Source: Photobacterium sp. CCB-ST2H9 (GTDB lineage: Bacteria > Pseudomonadota > Gammaproteobacteria > Enterobacterales > Vibrionaceae). From it: DNA of 64,000 nucleotides. The notes below the pieces were generated by a model. The model had not been told where the DNA came from. It did not search any database and saw only the letters and a program-made list of their open reading frames with translations. Location: contig NZ_CP100426.1 in the NCBI RefSeq assembly GCF_023151555.2, positions 186,001 to 250,000 on the forward strand, in the 5' to 3' direction. Below are positions 43,514-52,674 of this stretch, in pieces. The translations under genes and the position numbers were made by a program. Each line of letters opens with the position of its first letter. The stretch's first letter is position 1.

Positions 43514-44418
43514 TGCGAATGCACACCTGGCTGACACTCGGGCGGGCCTCCAATCTGCCCAGTGTCTGGAGTAACGTGTTTGCGGCCGCACTGGTGGCAC
43601 AGGCCAGCCTCGACACTGACTTGATGCGAGCGGGAAGCCCGGGCCTGCAAGTGCTGTTGTGGGGGGGATGTCTGATCTCTCTGTCGCTGATGTATCTGGC
43701 GGGCATGTTTCTCAATGATGCTTTTGACGCCAGCTGGGACAGACGTCACGGCAATGCCCGTCCAATCCCGGAAGGAAAGGTTTCGGCAGCGATGGTCTGG
43801 CTGAATGGCGCCATGATGCTGCTGCTCGGCGTGGTAATCGCGGGGACTTTATATCAGCACGCGTATCCGGAACAGGCATCGCTGGGCTGGTTGATGGTGC
43901 TCTGTCTGGCGGCGCTGATCTTGCTCTATAACCTGGTTCACAAACGCTTTCGGCACAGTGCGGTCCTGATGGGCGGCTGCCGGCTGGGCGTTTATCTGAT
44001 TGCGGCCATGATGCTGGCGGAGATCACTCCGGAGATTGTGCTGGCGGCAGTAGCGCTGTGCCTTTACATCAGCGGGATTACCTACGCTGCCCGGGAAGAA
44101 CATGCTAACCGGGTCTCGCAATGGTGGTCAGTGGGGCTGCTGTTCCTCCCTGTTTTGCTCCTGACCACGCTGGGGTACGCCTTTCCTTATTTCTGGCTCT
44201 TTGCCGGTTTACTGAGTTTGTATTTGTTGTTCATGTTGAAGCACTGCCTTTTTTCTGCGTCCAGAAATGTGCGGGCGTTGATTGGTGGTTTGCTTGCAGC
44301 GGTACCGCTTCTGGACGGGCTGATGCTGGCCAGTATGAATCTGATTCTGCCCAGTCTGTTCTGTGTTGCATTGTTTTTCATTATGCCTCACTTACAAAAG
44401 TGGGTTCAGGCAACCTGA
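43513..44418 (+). CDS. eboC: EboC, UbiA-family prenyltransferase-like membrane protein
   Basis: A 301-residue UbiA-superfamily membrane protein with about eight to nine helices. The first aspartate-rich motif is NDAFDASWD (Asn68-Asp72, Asp76), followed by HGNARPIPEGKVS as in UbiA enzymes. The second Asp-rich region is less regular (AREEHANRVSQWW). EboC is a standard ebo-cluster member thought to act on or anchor a metabolite at the membrane. ATG 43513 overlaps the eboD stop (TGATG) and has GGAGG at seven bases; a start 18 bp earlier is not needed. Confidence 0.88.
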   Translation: MRMHTWLTLGRASNLPSVWSNVFAAALVAQASLDTDLMRAGSPGLQVLLWGGCLISLSLMYLAGMFLNDAFDASWDRRHGNARPIPEGKVSAAMVWLNGAMMLLLGVVIAGTLYQHAYPEQASLGWLMVLCLAALILLYNLVHKRFRHSAVLMGGCRLGVYLIAAMMLAEITPEIVLAAVALCLYISGITYAAREEHANRVSQWWSVGLLFLPVLLLTTLGYAFPYFWLFAGLLSLYLLFMLKHCLFSASRNVRALIGGLLAAVPLLDGLMLASMNLILPSLFCVALFFIMPHLQKWVQAT

Positions 44419-44435
44419 TTGTGTGAGACCAAATT

Positions 44436-45377
44436 ATGTATTCCCGACGTTTTGATACTCCGCTAAGCCATTTTTCTCCGGATGCACTGCAAAGTGAGTT
44501 GTTTGCCATGCTGGATCCTGCATCCAGAACCTGGCTGCAGGTTGCCAGAGACAAAATTCTGGATTGCAGAACACTCGATAACGCAGTGAACGCCCTGATG
44601 CTGACCAGTGCCATGACCCGGCGCAAACTGGGGGAAGAGGAACTGAAATACCAGCCCGAAGGGACACACTGGCAGGTTGATCAGGCTGGCCGGCTCTTGC
44701 TGCTGCTGACACTGAGAAGCATCGTGCCGAGCGCGCAGTGGGGGGAGTTACTGTTTTCTCTTTACCGGCAATTTGATGAAAACGAAAAAATTGTCACTGT
44801 CCGGGCACTGGACTGGCTGGGGGAGAATCATGATCTGAACCCGATTGCGATGGAAACGACGCGGACCAATGATATCAACCTGTTCGCGGCAATTGCGCTC
44901 AATAACTCTTATCCGGTGAAGTACTTTAATGAGCGGGCCTTTCATCAACTGGTACTGAAAGCCTTGTTCCTTGATTTAAATATTCAGCAGATTGAAGGGC
45001 TGCCGCTGCGTCAGTCGCCTGAACTGACGCAACTCTGTGTGGATCTAACGGAAGAGCGGCTGCGTGCAGCGCGGGAGGTGCCGACGTCAATCTGGCTGGG
45101 GATGCGCTATCGCTATCTCACGGACATAGCGAAACAAATGTACATGCAATATGTATTTTCTGAATCAGAGGAACATCAGCACTATACGCTGCTGGCTCTG
45201 GTCAATAACGGGGGACAGGACTGCCCGCCGGAGTTCTGGCGAAAACTGTCTCACCTTCAGTCGTCGATGCCGGATGAAACCCGGATGCTTGCTGATCGCC
45301 TGCTGTCAGAATTCCCTTTCAAACGCTCGCACTCCCCATTTTCAACAACAGGACATTCTCATCATGAAATTCTTTGA
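44436..45377 (+). CDS. eboA: EboA family protein
   Basis: A 313-residue mostly helical soluble protein matching the EboA family by position and length (for example TLRSIVPSAQWGELLFSLYRQFDENEKIVTVRALDWL and FAAIALNNSYPVKYFNERAFHQLVLKALF). EboA has no known enzymatic motif. In cyanobacteria the ebo genes are required for getting the scytonemin monomer to the periplasm. Its 3' end overlaps eboB by 14 bp in another phase. The ribosome site is weak. Confidence 0.8.
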   Translation: MYSRRFDTPLSHFSPDALQSELFAMLDPASRTWLQVARDKILDCRTLDNAVNALMLTSAMTRRKLGEEELKYQPEGTHWQVDQAGRLLLLLTLRSIVPSAQWGELLFSLYRQFDENEKIVTVRALDWLGENHDLNPIAMETTRTNDINLFAAIALNNSYPVKYFNERAFHQLVLKALFLDLNIQQIEGLPLRQSPELTQLCVDLTEERLRAAREVPTSIWLGMRYRYLTDIAKQMYMQYVFSESEEHQHYTLLALVNNGGQDCPPEFWRKLSHLQSSMPDETRMLADRLLSEFPFKRSHSPFSTTGHSHHEIL

Positions 45378-46248
45378 TCCGCATATCCATATGGTGTCTC
45401 GCACCACAGATGACTATCAGCGTATGTATGCGGCCGGTATCGTCGGCGTGATAGAGCCGGCTTTCTGGCAGGGACAGCCACGGACCTCAGTCGGCAGCTT
45501 CGTCGATTATTTTGACTCCCTGCTGGGCTGGGAACGATTCAGAGCCAGCCAGTTCGGGATTCATCACTACTGCACCATGGGGTTGAACCCCAAAGAAGCC
45601 AATGATCTGGCACTGGCCAATCAGGTGATGGAGGTGCTGCCCCGTTTTCTGGCCAAAGATGGCGTGGTGGCTGTGGGCGAAATCGGTTATGACGATATCA
45701 CGCCGGAAGAAGATATTTTTCTGGCTGAGCAGATGCAGCTGGCGATGGAGTTTGAGCTGCCGGTACTGATTCATACACCGCACAGAGACAAGATTGGCGG
45801 AACCAAACGAACAATCGCTCTGATTCGTGAAGTGGGAATCCCTGAAGAGATGGTCCTGATCGATCATCTGAACGAACTCACGCTGCCGCTGGTGATGGAA
45901 ACTGACTGCTGGCGCGGCCATTCCATTTATCCCAACACCAAAATGTCTGAGCAGCGCATGGTTGCACTGCTGAAGGAATACGGTCTGGAAAAAATGGTGG
46001 TCAACAGCGCTGCGGACTGGGGATGCAGTGATCCGCTGAAAGTACCGAAGACCGGAGCCGCAATGAAAGATGCCGGTTACAGCGAAGCTGATATTACCCG
46101 GGTACTGTTTGAAAATCCGATTGATTTCTTTGCGCAAAGCGGCCGGATCAGCAGAGAGGCAGTCAATACGCCGATTAAAGTTGATCAAACCCGGTTGTGG
46201 GAATCCAACTCAGCGCTGCGGGGACAGGAACCGGTTGTTGAGAACTGA
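45364..46248 (+). CDS. eboB: EboB, TatD-like metal-dependent hydrolase
   Basis: A 294-residue TIM-barrel amidohydrolase of the TatD/EboB group. Metal residues are seen in FDPHIHM (HxH), VGEIGYDD (Glu), LIHTPHRD (His), IDHLNE (His) and SAADWG (Asp). The true start is ATG 45364 inside the end of eboA; the frame stays open 213 bp further upstream but that part only overlaps eboA. It is predicted to hydrolyse a small metabolite. Next gene eboE follows after 50 bp. Confidence 0.88.
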   Translation: MKFFDPHIHMVSRTTDDYQRMYAAGIVGVIEPAFWQGQPRTSVGSFVDYFDSLLGWERFRASQFGIHHYCTMGLNPKEANDLALANQVMEVLPRFLAKDGVVAVGEIGYDDITPEEDIFLAEQMQLAMEFELPVLIHTPHRDKIGGTKRTIALIREVGIPEEMVLIDHLNELTLPLVMETDCWRGHSIYPNTKMSEQRMVALLKEYGLEKMVVNSAADWGCSDPLKVPKTGAAMKDAGYSEADITRVLFENPIDFFAQSGRISREAVNTPIKVDQTRLWESNSALRGQEPVVEN

Positions 46249-46298
46249 ACCTGATATCAGCGCTCAGGGGATAAACGGACACAAGGAGATGGGGTGGT

Positions 46299-47501
46299 AT
46301 GTGGCATCCGAGTGAACTGGCTTATTGCAGTAACCTTCACCCTGGCGAAACGCTGGCAGACGTGGAAGCGAATCTCAGCCGATTTTTTTCACCGGTGATG
46401 GCGAAGCGGGGGCAGACTCAGATGGCGAGCGGCTTGTGGCTGAGCGCAAGCGCTGCATCTGAGTTACAGCATCCTGAAGCCTTGCAGCATTTCCGGCGCT
46501 GTCTGCAACGCAACGGTGTGTCGCTGACAACGTTAAACGGCTTTCCTTATGGCAACTTTCACCAGAGTGAGGTGAAAGACGATGTGTATCTGCCTGACTG
46601 GAGTGATCCGCGACGACTCTTCTACAGCTGCCAGCTGGCGGTCATTCTGGCGAACTGTCTCCCACATCACGTGACGATGGGCGCAATTTCAACTCTGCCA
46701 CTCGGCTACCGGCAACACTGGAATGACGACAAGCACCAGAAAGCGATTGAACATCTGATCTGGCTGAACGAGGAGCTTGCGGTCCTGAAAGATCTGGAGG
46801 GACGGCATATTCAGGTCTGTCTGGAAATGGAGCCGGACTGCGTGCTCGAGTCAACCTCACAGATGATTGATTTTTTCGCGGCCTTGTCCGCAGCAAATGG
46901 CGGCTATCCTGAGCATCTTGGCGTGTGCTTTGATGTCTGCCATCAGGGGGTCATGTACGAGGATGCCTATGATTCTCTGCGTCGTCTGACGGAAGCCGGG
47001 ATCTATATTGGGAAGATTCAGATTTCGAATGCTTTTGAAGTCGATACGCAGGCACTGGAGGATCCTTTGTCGGACTTACCGGACGTCCTGGCGCAATTTG
47101 CGGAAGCGCGATATTTGCATCAGGTCAAAGCCCGGCATGCCGACGGGCGCCTCAGTGCCATGCCGGATCTGTCTGAAGCGCTGTCAGCCATGTATGCACC
47201 GGGCTCAGAACTGGCTGAGGCCGAGAACTGGCGGGTCCATTTCCATGTGCCACTGGATATGGCCCAATGTACTCACCCGGCCATGACCCCCCTGCACGAC
47301 ACCCTGAACAGCGTCTTCCAGTTTTTGTCTGATTACCGGTATCAGGTTAAACCCTGGCTGGAAGTAGAGACTTACTCCTGGCTGGTTTTACCGCCCGGAT
47401 TACAGCCACAAAATGACGATGATTTGATTGGCGGTATCGTCAAAGAACTGAACTGGCTGGAACAGCGTCTGAAAGACAGAGGCTTATTACGCTATGACTA
47501 A
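46299..47501 (+). CDS. eboE: EboE, xylose-isomerase-like TIM-barrel protein
   Basis: A 400-residue protein of the EboE family (metabolite traffic). The AP-endonuclease-2/xylose-isomerase-type barrel shows candidate metal ligands in CLEMEPDC, CFDVCHQ, HFHVPLD and WLEVETYSW. The N-terminal block LAYCSNLHPGETLADVEANL is typical. The start follows AAGGAG. Its 3' end overlaps eboF by eight bases. The substrate is unknown. Confidence 0.88.
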   Translation: MWHPSELAYCSNLHPGETLADVEANLSRFFSPVMAKRGQTQMASGLWLSASAASELQHPEALQHFRRCLQRNGVSLTTLNGFPYGNFHQSEVKDDVYLPDWSDPRRLFYSCQLAVILANCLPHHVTMGAISTLPLGYRQHWNDDKHQKAIEHLIWLNEELAVLKDLEGRHIQVCLEMEPDCVLESTSQMIDFFAALSAANGGYPEHLGVCFDVCHQGVMYEDAYDSLRRLTEAGIYIGKIQISNAFEVDTQALEDPLSDLPDVLAQFAEARYLHQVKARHADGRLSAMPDLSEALSAMYAPGSELAEAENWRVHFHVPLDMAQCTHPAMTPLHDTLNSVFQFLSDYRYQVKPWLEVETYSWLVLPPGLQPQNDDDLIGGIVKELNWLEQRLKDRGLLRYD

Positions 47502-48879
47502 GCCGCTGATTGTGATCAATATTGTCGGGCTGACTCCTGCGTTGCTGGGGGAACATACCCCGCGGCTCAATGCGCTGGCGAATGAAGGCATCATGACGCC
47601 CTTGCAGGGTGTGTTTCCAGCTGTCACGGCGACAGCACAGGCATCAATGCTGACCGGGCTGAGCCCTGCGGAACACGGGATTGTCGGGAATGGCTGGTAT
47701 TTTCGCGAACTGGCGGAAGTGAAGTTCTGGTTGCAGCCGAACCAGCTGGTTCAGGGAGAGAAAATCTGGCACAAGCTCAAGCGTACGCGTCCTGATTTTC
47801 GCTGCTCGCAATTATTCTGGTGGTACAACATGTATGCTGATGTGGATCATGCGGTGACGCCACGTCCGCATTACCCCGCAGACGGCCGTAAAATTCTCGG
47901 GTTATATTCCGAGCCCGCTCAGCTGCATCAGGATATTGAAGCAAAAGTCGGCACATTCCCGTTTTTCAGTTTCTGGGGACCCGCGGCGGACATTCGTTCC
48001 AGCCGCTGGATTGTCGACTGTGCCATGGTGGAATTCACCCTGAACCGGCCGGATCTTCAGCTCGTCTATTTGCCGCATCTGGATTACAACCTGCAACGTC
48101 TGGGCCCGGATTCGCCGGAGATCAACGCCGATCTTGCTCAGATTGATTACGAAGCCGGACGTTTGATTGACTTTGGCCGCGAACAGGGGGCGGATGTCAT
48201 GGTGGTGTCTGAATACGGAATGACCCCGGTCAGCCAGTCGGTCTCGGTGAACCGGATGTTACGGGAAGCCGGATTGCTGCAGGTCAGACAGTCGTTGGAC
48301 TGGGAACTGCTGGATTGCGGCGCGAGCCGTGCTTTTGCCGTTGCCGACCACCAGGTCGCTCATGTGTATATCAAAGATCCGCGGGATATCCAGCCCGTGA
48401 AGCAGTTCCTTCAGTCCCAGCCCGGCATTGAACAGGTGCTGGATCGCTGCGAACAGCAGGCCGTACAGGTCAATCATGAACGCAGCGGTGAGCTGGTTCT
48501 GATTGCAGAGCCCGGCTGCTGGTTTGATTACTATTACTGGTTCGACGACAGCAAAGCGCCAGATTTTGCCCGAACCGTAGATATTCACCGTAAACCCGGG
48601 TATGACCCGGTTGAACTCTTTGTCGACCCTGCAATTCGTTTCGTCAAACTCAAGATTGCTGCCCGATTATTACAGAAAAAACTGGGGCAGCGCATGCTGA
48701 TGGATGTCATACCGTTAGATACGTCGTTAGTGAAAGGCAGTCATGGCCGACTGGCGGAATCCCCCGAGCATGGACCGATTTTCATCACCAATAACAAGCA
48801 GATGTTGAATCGGCTGAATCAGCCGGATTGCTTATCCATGCAGCAAGTCTGTGGTCTGTTGCAACAGCACTTTCAATAG
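47494..48879 (+). CDS. eboF: EboF, alkaline-phosphatase-superfamily phosphodiesterase-like protein
   Basis: A 461-residue protein of the nucleotide pyrophosphatase/phosphodiesterase group. It has the nucleophile-region FPAVTATAQASMLTG (Thr45) and AEHGIVGNGWYF. It also has metal-site blocks YLPHLDYNLQRLGP, VSEYGMTPV and KGSHGRL. It lacks a signal peptide, so it is probably cytoplasmic. It is the last of the six recognised ebo genes and lies ten bp before the VioB-like gene, so one transcript covers both parts. Confidence 0.88.
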   Translation: MTKPLIVINIVGLTPALLGEHTPRLNALANEGIMTPLQGVFPAVTATAQASMLTGLSPAEHGIVGNGWYFRELAEVKFWLQPNQLVQGEKIWHKLKRTRPDFRCSQLFWWYNMYADVDHAVTPRPHYPADGRKILGLYSEPAQLHQDIEAKVGTFPFFSFWGPAADIRSSRWIVDCAMVEFTLNRPDLQLVYLPHLDYNLQRLGPDSPEINADLAQIDYEAGRLIDFGREQGADVMVVSEYGMTPVSQSVSVNRMLREAGLLQVRQSLDWELLDCGASRAFAVADHQVAHVYIKDPRDIQPVKQFLQSQPGIEQVLDRCEQQAVQVNHERSGELVLIAEPGCWFDYYYWFDDSKAPDFARTVDIHRKPGYDPVELFVDPAIRFVKLKIAARLLQKKLGQRMLMDVIPLDTSLVKGSHGRLAESPEHGPIFITNNKQMLNRLNQPDCLSMQQVCGLLQQHFQ

Positions 48880-48888
48880 CGAGGCAAT

Positions 48889-50811
48889 ATGGGCTACTTA
48901 AATAACTTGCGGATGGTGTTCTCCGGCAGATTCCAGTCGGATGTGTCTACCGTCAATAATGATGTCCGGCATTTTGATGTCGAGAAATTCAAGCCGGAAT
49001 ATCAGGAATACCAGGACAAGACCGGATACAACGGTTGGTGGAACCCGTGTGGTTCCGGTGCTTTCCGGCTGATCGACTGTCAGGTGACAGAAGTCGGCTA
49101 TCAGGACGGCACCACCACCAGCGATCCGCAGAAAGATCCGGTGATTGGGATGCTGATTGGCGGTTCCAACGATCTGGTCAGCGCCAAAATGGTGGATCTG
49201 GATCCGCAGATGCAGCTGGTTTCCGAGTTGTGGGGCCTGACTATGCGCCTGACTGACGGCAAAATCCCCGGCTTTTTTGAAGGCCAATTCCAGCCTGCAC
49301 CATTTCGGGACATTCTGTTCGGACGCCAGCAGCAAAGCGGCGGCGGGGATCAGACGGCAACGGCCATTTATCAGTCGGTGCTGGAAGACTTGTCCTGGGT
49401 GAATGTCAGTCATTCGCCATTCCTGCAGCAACTGAAAGCGATGTCGGAGAAAACGGGCAAGCTGTCGGTTCGCATGATGGTTTACAGCTATAACATGGAC
49501 CGGACCAGTCCGGAATTTACCATCGGGCGAGTGTCGGGTGTGATTGGCCCGGCATTGGAAGGCGAGCCGGACAGCTTTGTGCTGGGGCGTCGATTTGCAC
49601 CGGCAAACGGTGACAGAACGCCGCAGAATATGAACTTTTTTAACGCTCAGGTGGATGCAGAAGGACGCAATATTTGTGTGGACCTGAGTAATGCTTTACC
49701 CCTGTTGAATGGCAATGGTGATTTTGTCGATATTGGACCGATTCAGCTGGTGATGCTGGGCAGCGAATTTGATGAAGGCACCACACATCTGAGCGAGTCG
49801 GTATTCACACCCATTGGCGATCCGATTCCGTATATGAGCACAAACTGGATGCACAATACCGGGGCGTTGTTCAATGCCACGAATCTGACAGACAGGCAGA
49901 TTCAGGCCATGAGTTCACAGCCACTGGCTTTACTCAATACGAATGACAATTCCATCCTGATTCGTGAAACACAGGACGGGCTGCTGGTCCGTGCCGAACA
50001 GGTGGTTCACCGGCTGAATCCGGATATGCCGGTGGCGGTTGATTTTTATGCTTCACGCTATGGGGTGCCGTCGAAAGGCGAGCAAATTGAGGTCACGCTT
50101 CAGCCGCCGGCATCTGATCAGGGTGCTGGTCCGGATGATTTGGACGTCCCGATTCCTGTCATCAATATTCCGGCATCCGCGATCACGATGGGCGAAAATG
50201 CTGTCACGAATGCCAACGGAAAAGCTCGCTACGAATATTCGGTGACAGGGCCTGGCAATCCCAGAAAGTATATGGATGGCCAGGTGTATCTGATGAGTTA
50301 TACACCGGTGGGTGCGACGGATTATATCCAGCAGTTCATGGATATCATTGCCAATCTGGTTTTTGACCATTACACCGTGCCGGCTCAGCCGACCTGGAAT
50401 GACGTCAAACCTATCATGAGTCAGTACAACAACTTGTATCCGGTGATGGGACGGATGCTGGTCAACCTCAGCAGCTATGAGTCGATGGTGCGATTCCGCA
50501 GTCTGCTGGAGCTGGCCTTCTCCCGGGAACATAACGATCCCAACTATATGCCGGTGACACGCGACCTGTCTGAACCCAAACGGCAAATGCTCCTGAAGTG
50601 GCTCTGTGAGCAGGACAGCAGCGGGAAGTATGTGCTGCGTCGCGGTCAGGATGATGCCCCGCTGCCGATTGAACCCTGTGCGTCCTGTGAAATTTCTGAG
50701 CCTCAGGGGCAGGTGAAAGCGCGTCTGCTTGCTGAAGCGCCGGAGGTTTTGAAAGGGTCAAAAGAGCTGGCAGCAGACCTGTATCGACGTCATACCAACA
50801 AACAAGATTAA
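48889..50811 (+). CDS. VioB N-terminal-domain-like protein
   Basis: A 640-residue protein with no signal peptide. Its C-terminal portion, YMPVTRDLSEPKRQMLLK (from residue 553), closely parallels YMPSTRELSAPKARLFLK of VioB as I remember it. The preceding IMSQYNNLYPVMGRML and the N-terminal GAFRLIDCQVTEVGY and AKMVDLDPQMQLVSELWG also match VioB's pre-ferritin domain pattern. VioB and RebD dimerise imines of aromatic 2-oxo acids in bisindole synthesis. Here the part corresponding to VioB's first two-thirds is a separate gene, followed after 15 bp by the ferritin-like part. Function is inferred only from this likeness. Confidence 0.7.
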   Translation: MGYLNNLRMVFSGRFQSDVSTVNNDVRHFDVEKFKPEYQEYQDKTGYNGWWNPCGSGAFRLIDCQVTEVGYQDGTTTSDPQKDPVIGMLIGGSNDLVSAKMVDLDPQMQLVSELWGLTMRLTDGKIPGFFEGQFQPAPFRDILFGRQQQSGGGDQTATAIYQSVLEDLSWVNVSHSPFLQQLKAMSEKTGKLSVRMMVYSYNMDRTSPEFTIGRVSGVIGPALEGEPDSFVLGRRFAPANGDRTPQNMNFFNAQVDAEGRNICVDLSNALPLLNGNGDFVDIGPIQLVMLGSEFDEGTTHLSESVFTPIGDPIPYMSTNWMHNTGALFNATNLTDRQIQAMSSQPLALLNTNDNSILIRETQDGLLVRAEQVVHRLNPDMPVAVDFYASRYGVPSKGEQIEVTLQPPASDQGAGPDDLDVPIPVINIPASAITMGENAVTNANGKARYEYSVTGPGNPRKYMDGQVYLMSYTPVGATDYIQQFMDIIANLVFDHYTVPAQPTWNDVKPIMSQYNNLYPVMGRMLVNLSSYESMVRFRSLLELAFSREHNDPNYMPVTRDLSEPKRQMLLKWLCEQDSSGKYVLRRGQDDAPLPIEPCASCEISEPQGQVKARLLAEAPEVLKGSKELAADLYRRHTNKQD

Positions 50812-50826
50812 AGGGCGGGCAAGATC

Positions 50827-51876
50827 ATGTTGAAACTCAAAAAGGAAGTTGTTGAAAAGATTCGCGGGATTACCAATGTCGTAGAATTGCATCATTACCT
50901 GCAAAGCGCCATTGAACTGGAACACGCGACGATCCCGGTTTATCTGACAGGGCTGTTTTCACTGAAACAGGCCCAGAATGTGGAAGCCGGAAATCTGGTA
51001 CGCAGTGTTGTGATTGAAGAAATGCTGCACATGAGCATTGCCTGTAACGTGCTGAATGCGATTGGCGGTCAGCCTCAAATAAACAAGCCCGGTTTCGTGC
51101 CGACTTTCCCGGGGCCGTTACCCATGGGCGTTGGCGAAGACCGGGGATTGATTGCTACTCTGGCGCCACTGACCAAAGAACAGGTCAAAACTGTCTTCAT
51201 GGCGATTGAGGAACCGGCAAATCCGATTGATATCCCGGTTGAGAAACTCATGCTGGCAGCCGACCCGTCCTATACCACGATTGGTGAGTTTTATCAGGCC
51301 ATTATTGACAAGATTCAGCAATTAGGGGACGGCATTTTTACCGGCGATCCCAGTCGTCAGCTGGCCGATACCAAATGGTTCCCATCCAATGAGCTGTGGG
51401 CCGTCACGGACGTGGAGAGTGCCTGCAGCGCGCTGCAACTGATTGTGGATCAGGGGGAGGGCAGCAGTAAGTCACCGGTCGATGAGGAGGGTGAGCTGGC
51501 ACACTATTATCGTTTTGCTGAAATTTATTACGGCAAACGTCTGGTCAGAGATGCCGGTTCTCCGGTGGGCTGGTCGTTCAGCGGGGCGCCCGTGCCGCTG
51601 AATCCGGATGATGTGTATAACCTGAAACCAAGTGCCAAAGCGGAAGATTATCCGGCAGGCAGTGTGGCCCGGCGTTATGCAGATCAGACGAATTACACCT
51701 ATTCCTCACTCCTGAACTCACTGCACCATACCTTCAACGGGGAACCGCAGCAGTTGGATCATGCGATGGGACTGATGTATGAGCTGCGTCTGAGTGTTCA
51801 GAAAATGGTAACCATTGACCTGGGCAATGGCGTATATGCTGCGCCGCCGTTCCAGTACGTTGCGACCAACGTGTAA
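50827..51876 (+). CDS. Ferritin-like VioB C-terminal-domain protein (imine dimer synthase-like)
   Basis: A 349-residue four-helix ferritin-like protein of the type that forms the C-terminal half of VioB/RebD. Candidate metal ligands are Glu30, Glu32 and His33 (AIELEHATIPVYL) on one helix and Glu64, Glu65 and His68 (VVIEEMLHMSIACNVLNAIGG) on another. VioB has EEMIH and a similar NNLLMALG segment at that place. Stand-alone members are annotated as ferritin-like proteins of unknown role. It presumably forms a complex with the preceding protein to rebuild a split VioB. A VOC gene follows after nine bp with AAGGAGG. Confidence 0.8.
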   Translation: MLKLKKEVVEKIRGITNVVELHHYLQSAIELEHATIPVYLTGLFSLKQAQNVEAGNLVRSVVIEEMLHMSIACNVLNAIGGQPQINKPGFVPTFPGPLPMGVGEDRGLIATLAPLTKEQVKTVFMAIEEPANPIDIPVEKLMLAADPSYTTIGEFYQAIIDKIQQLGDGIFTGDPSRQLADTKWFPSNELWAVTDVESACSALQLIVDQGEGSSKSPVDEEGELAHYYRFAEIYYGKRLVRDAGSPVGWSFSGAPVPLNPDDVYNLKPSAKAEDYPAGSVARRYADQTNYTYSSLLNSLHHTFNGEPQQLDHAMGLMYELRLSVQKMVTIDLGNGVYAAPPFQYVATNV

Positions 51877-51885
51877 GGAGGACTT

Positions 51886-52674
51886 ATGCGTCATCCGTTT
51901 ATCTTTCATGAGATTGTCACGCCGTCACCTTCCGAGCTGTGCCGTTTCTATGGCGAAGTGTTTGGCTGGCGCTTTCAGCAGATGGACGATCAGGGTGCGC
52001 TGTTTGCCATTCTCCCGGACAGACCCGGCGATGCTCCGGCTGGCTTACTGACGCAAACCTCGGCAGAGCCGGGGTTTGCTCAGGCCACCTTGTTTTATGT
52101 TCAGGTCGGGGATATTGATAGCTTTCTGCCCGGGGTTGTTGCGCTGGGCGGAGAGATTGTCATGCCTGCAGCGTCATCAATGCTGGGAGAGTGGCAGTAC
52201 CGTCTGGCGGTGATTTCAGATCCGCAGCAAAACCAGATTGGGGTGATGGAGCCGGTGACCCGGGACGGTCAGATGGTCCCCGTTCCTGTCACACCTTTCC
52301 GGTTCAATGAAATCGTGACGCCTGAGCCGATCACCCTGGCTGATGAATTTTATGCGTCACTGTTCGATTGGCAGATACGGCAGACTGGCACTGCGGAAGC
52401 TCCTTTTCTGACCATCAGCACGGGACAGTCGCAAGGCCCGGAAGGCGGAATTGCAAAAATCGCCGACAGGCCGGGATTCAATCAATTCGCCAGCTTTTAT
52501 ATTGAAGTGAACCATCTTGAATCGGCATTGGGGCGAATTGTTCAGTCAGGCGGTCAGTTAGTGATGCCTCAGGTAACGGTCCCATTAGGCAAGGACAGCG
52601 TCACGATTGCAATGTTTACGGATCCTCAACAGAACCAGCTCGGTTTAATCAGCCGGATGGGAGGCAGCACATGA
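51886..52674 (+). CDS. Double-domain VOC (glyoxalase/dioxygenase fold) protein
   Basis: A 262-residue protein with two vicinal-oxygen-chelate domains, about 4-125 (FIFHEIVTPSPSELCRFYGEVFGWRFQQM) and 140-258 (FRFNEIVTPEPITLADEFYASLFDWQI), each ending with a DPQQNQxGxM/I strand. The first His and the Glu positions of VOC metal sites are only partly recognisable, so metal binding is uncertain. It starts ten bp after the ferritin-like gene and overlaps the next gene by four bp, so it belongs to the same pathway. It may bind or rearrange the aromatic intermediate or act as a resistance protein. Confidence 0.85.
   Translation: MRHPFIFHEIVTPSPSELCRFYGEVFGWRFQQMDDQGALFAILPDRPGDAPAGLLTQTSAEPGFAQATLFYVQVGDIDSFLPGVVALGGEIVMPAASSMLGEWQYRLAVISDPQQNQIGVMEPVTRDGQMVPVPVTPFRFNEIVTPEPITLADEFYASLFDWQIRQTGTAEAPFLTISTGQSQGPEGGIAKIADRPGFNQFASFYIEVNHLESALGRIVQSGGQLVMPQVTVPLGKDSVTIAMFTDPQQNQLGLISRMGGST

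Noticed and set aside
45151..45363. Upstream extension of the EboB reading frame by 71 codons
   Set aside because: It overlaps eboA in another phase; the TatD-like domain begins exactly at ATG 45364 (MKFFDPHIHM).
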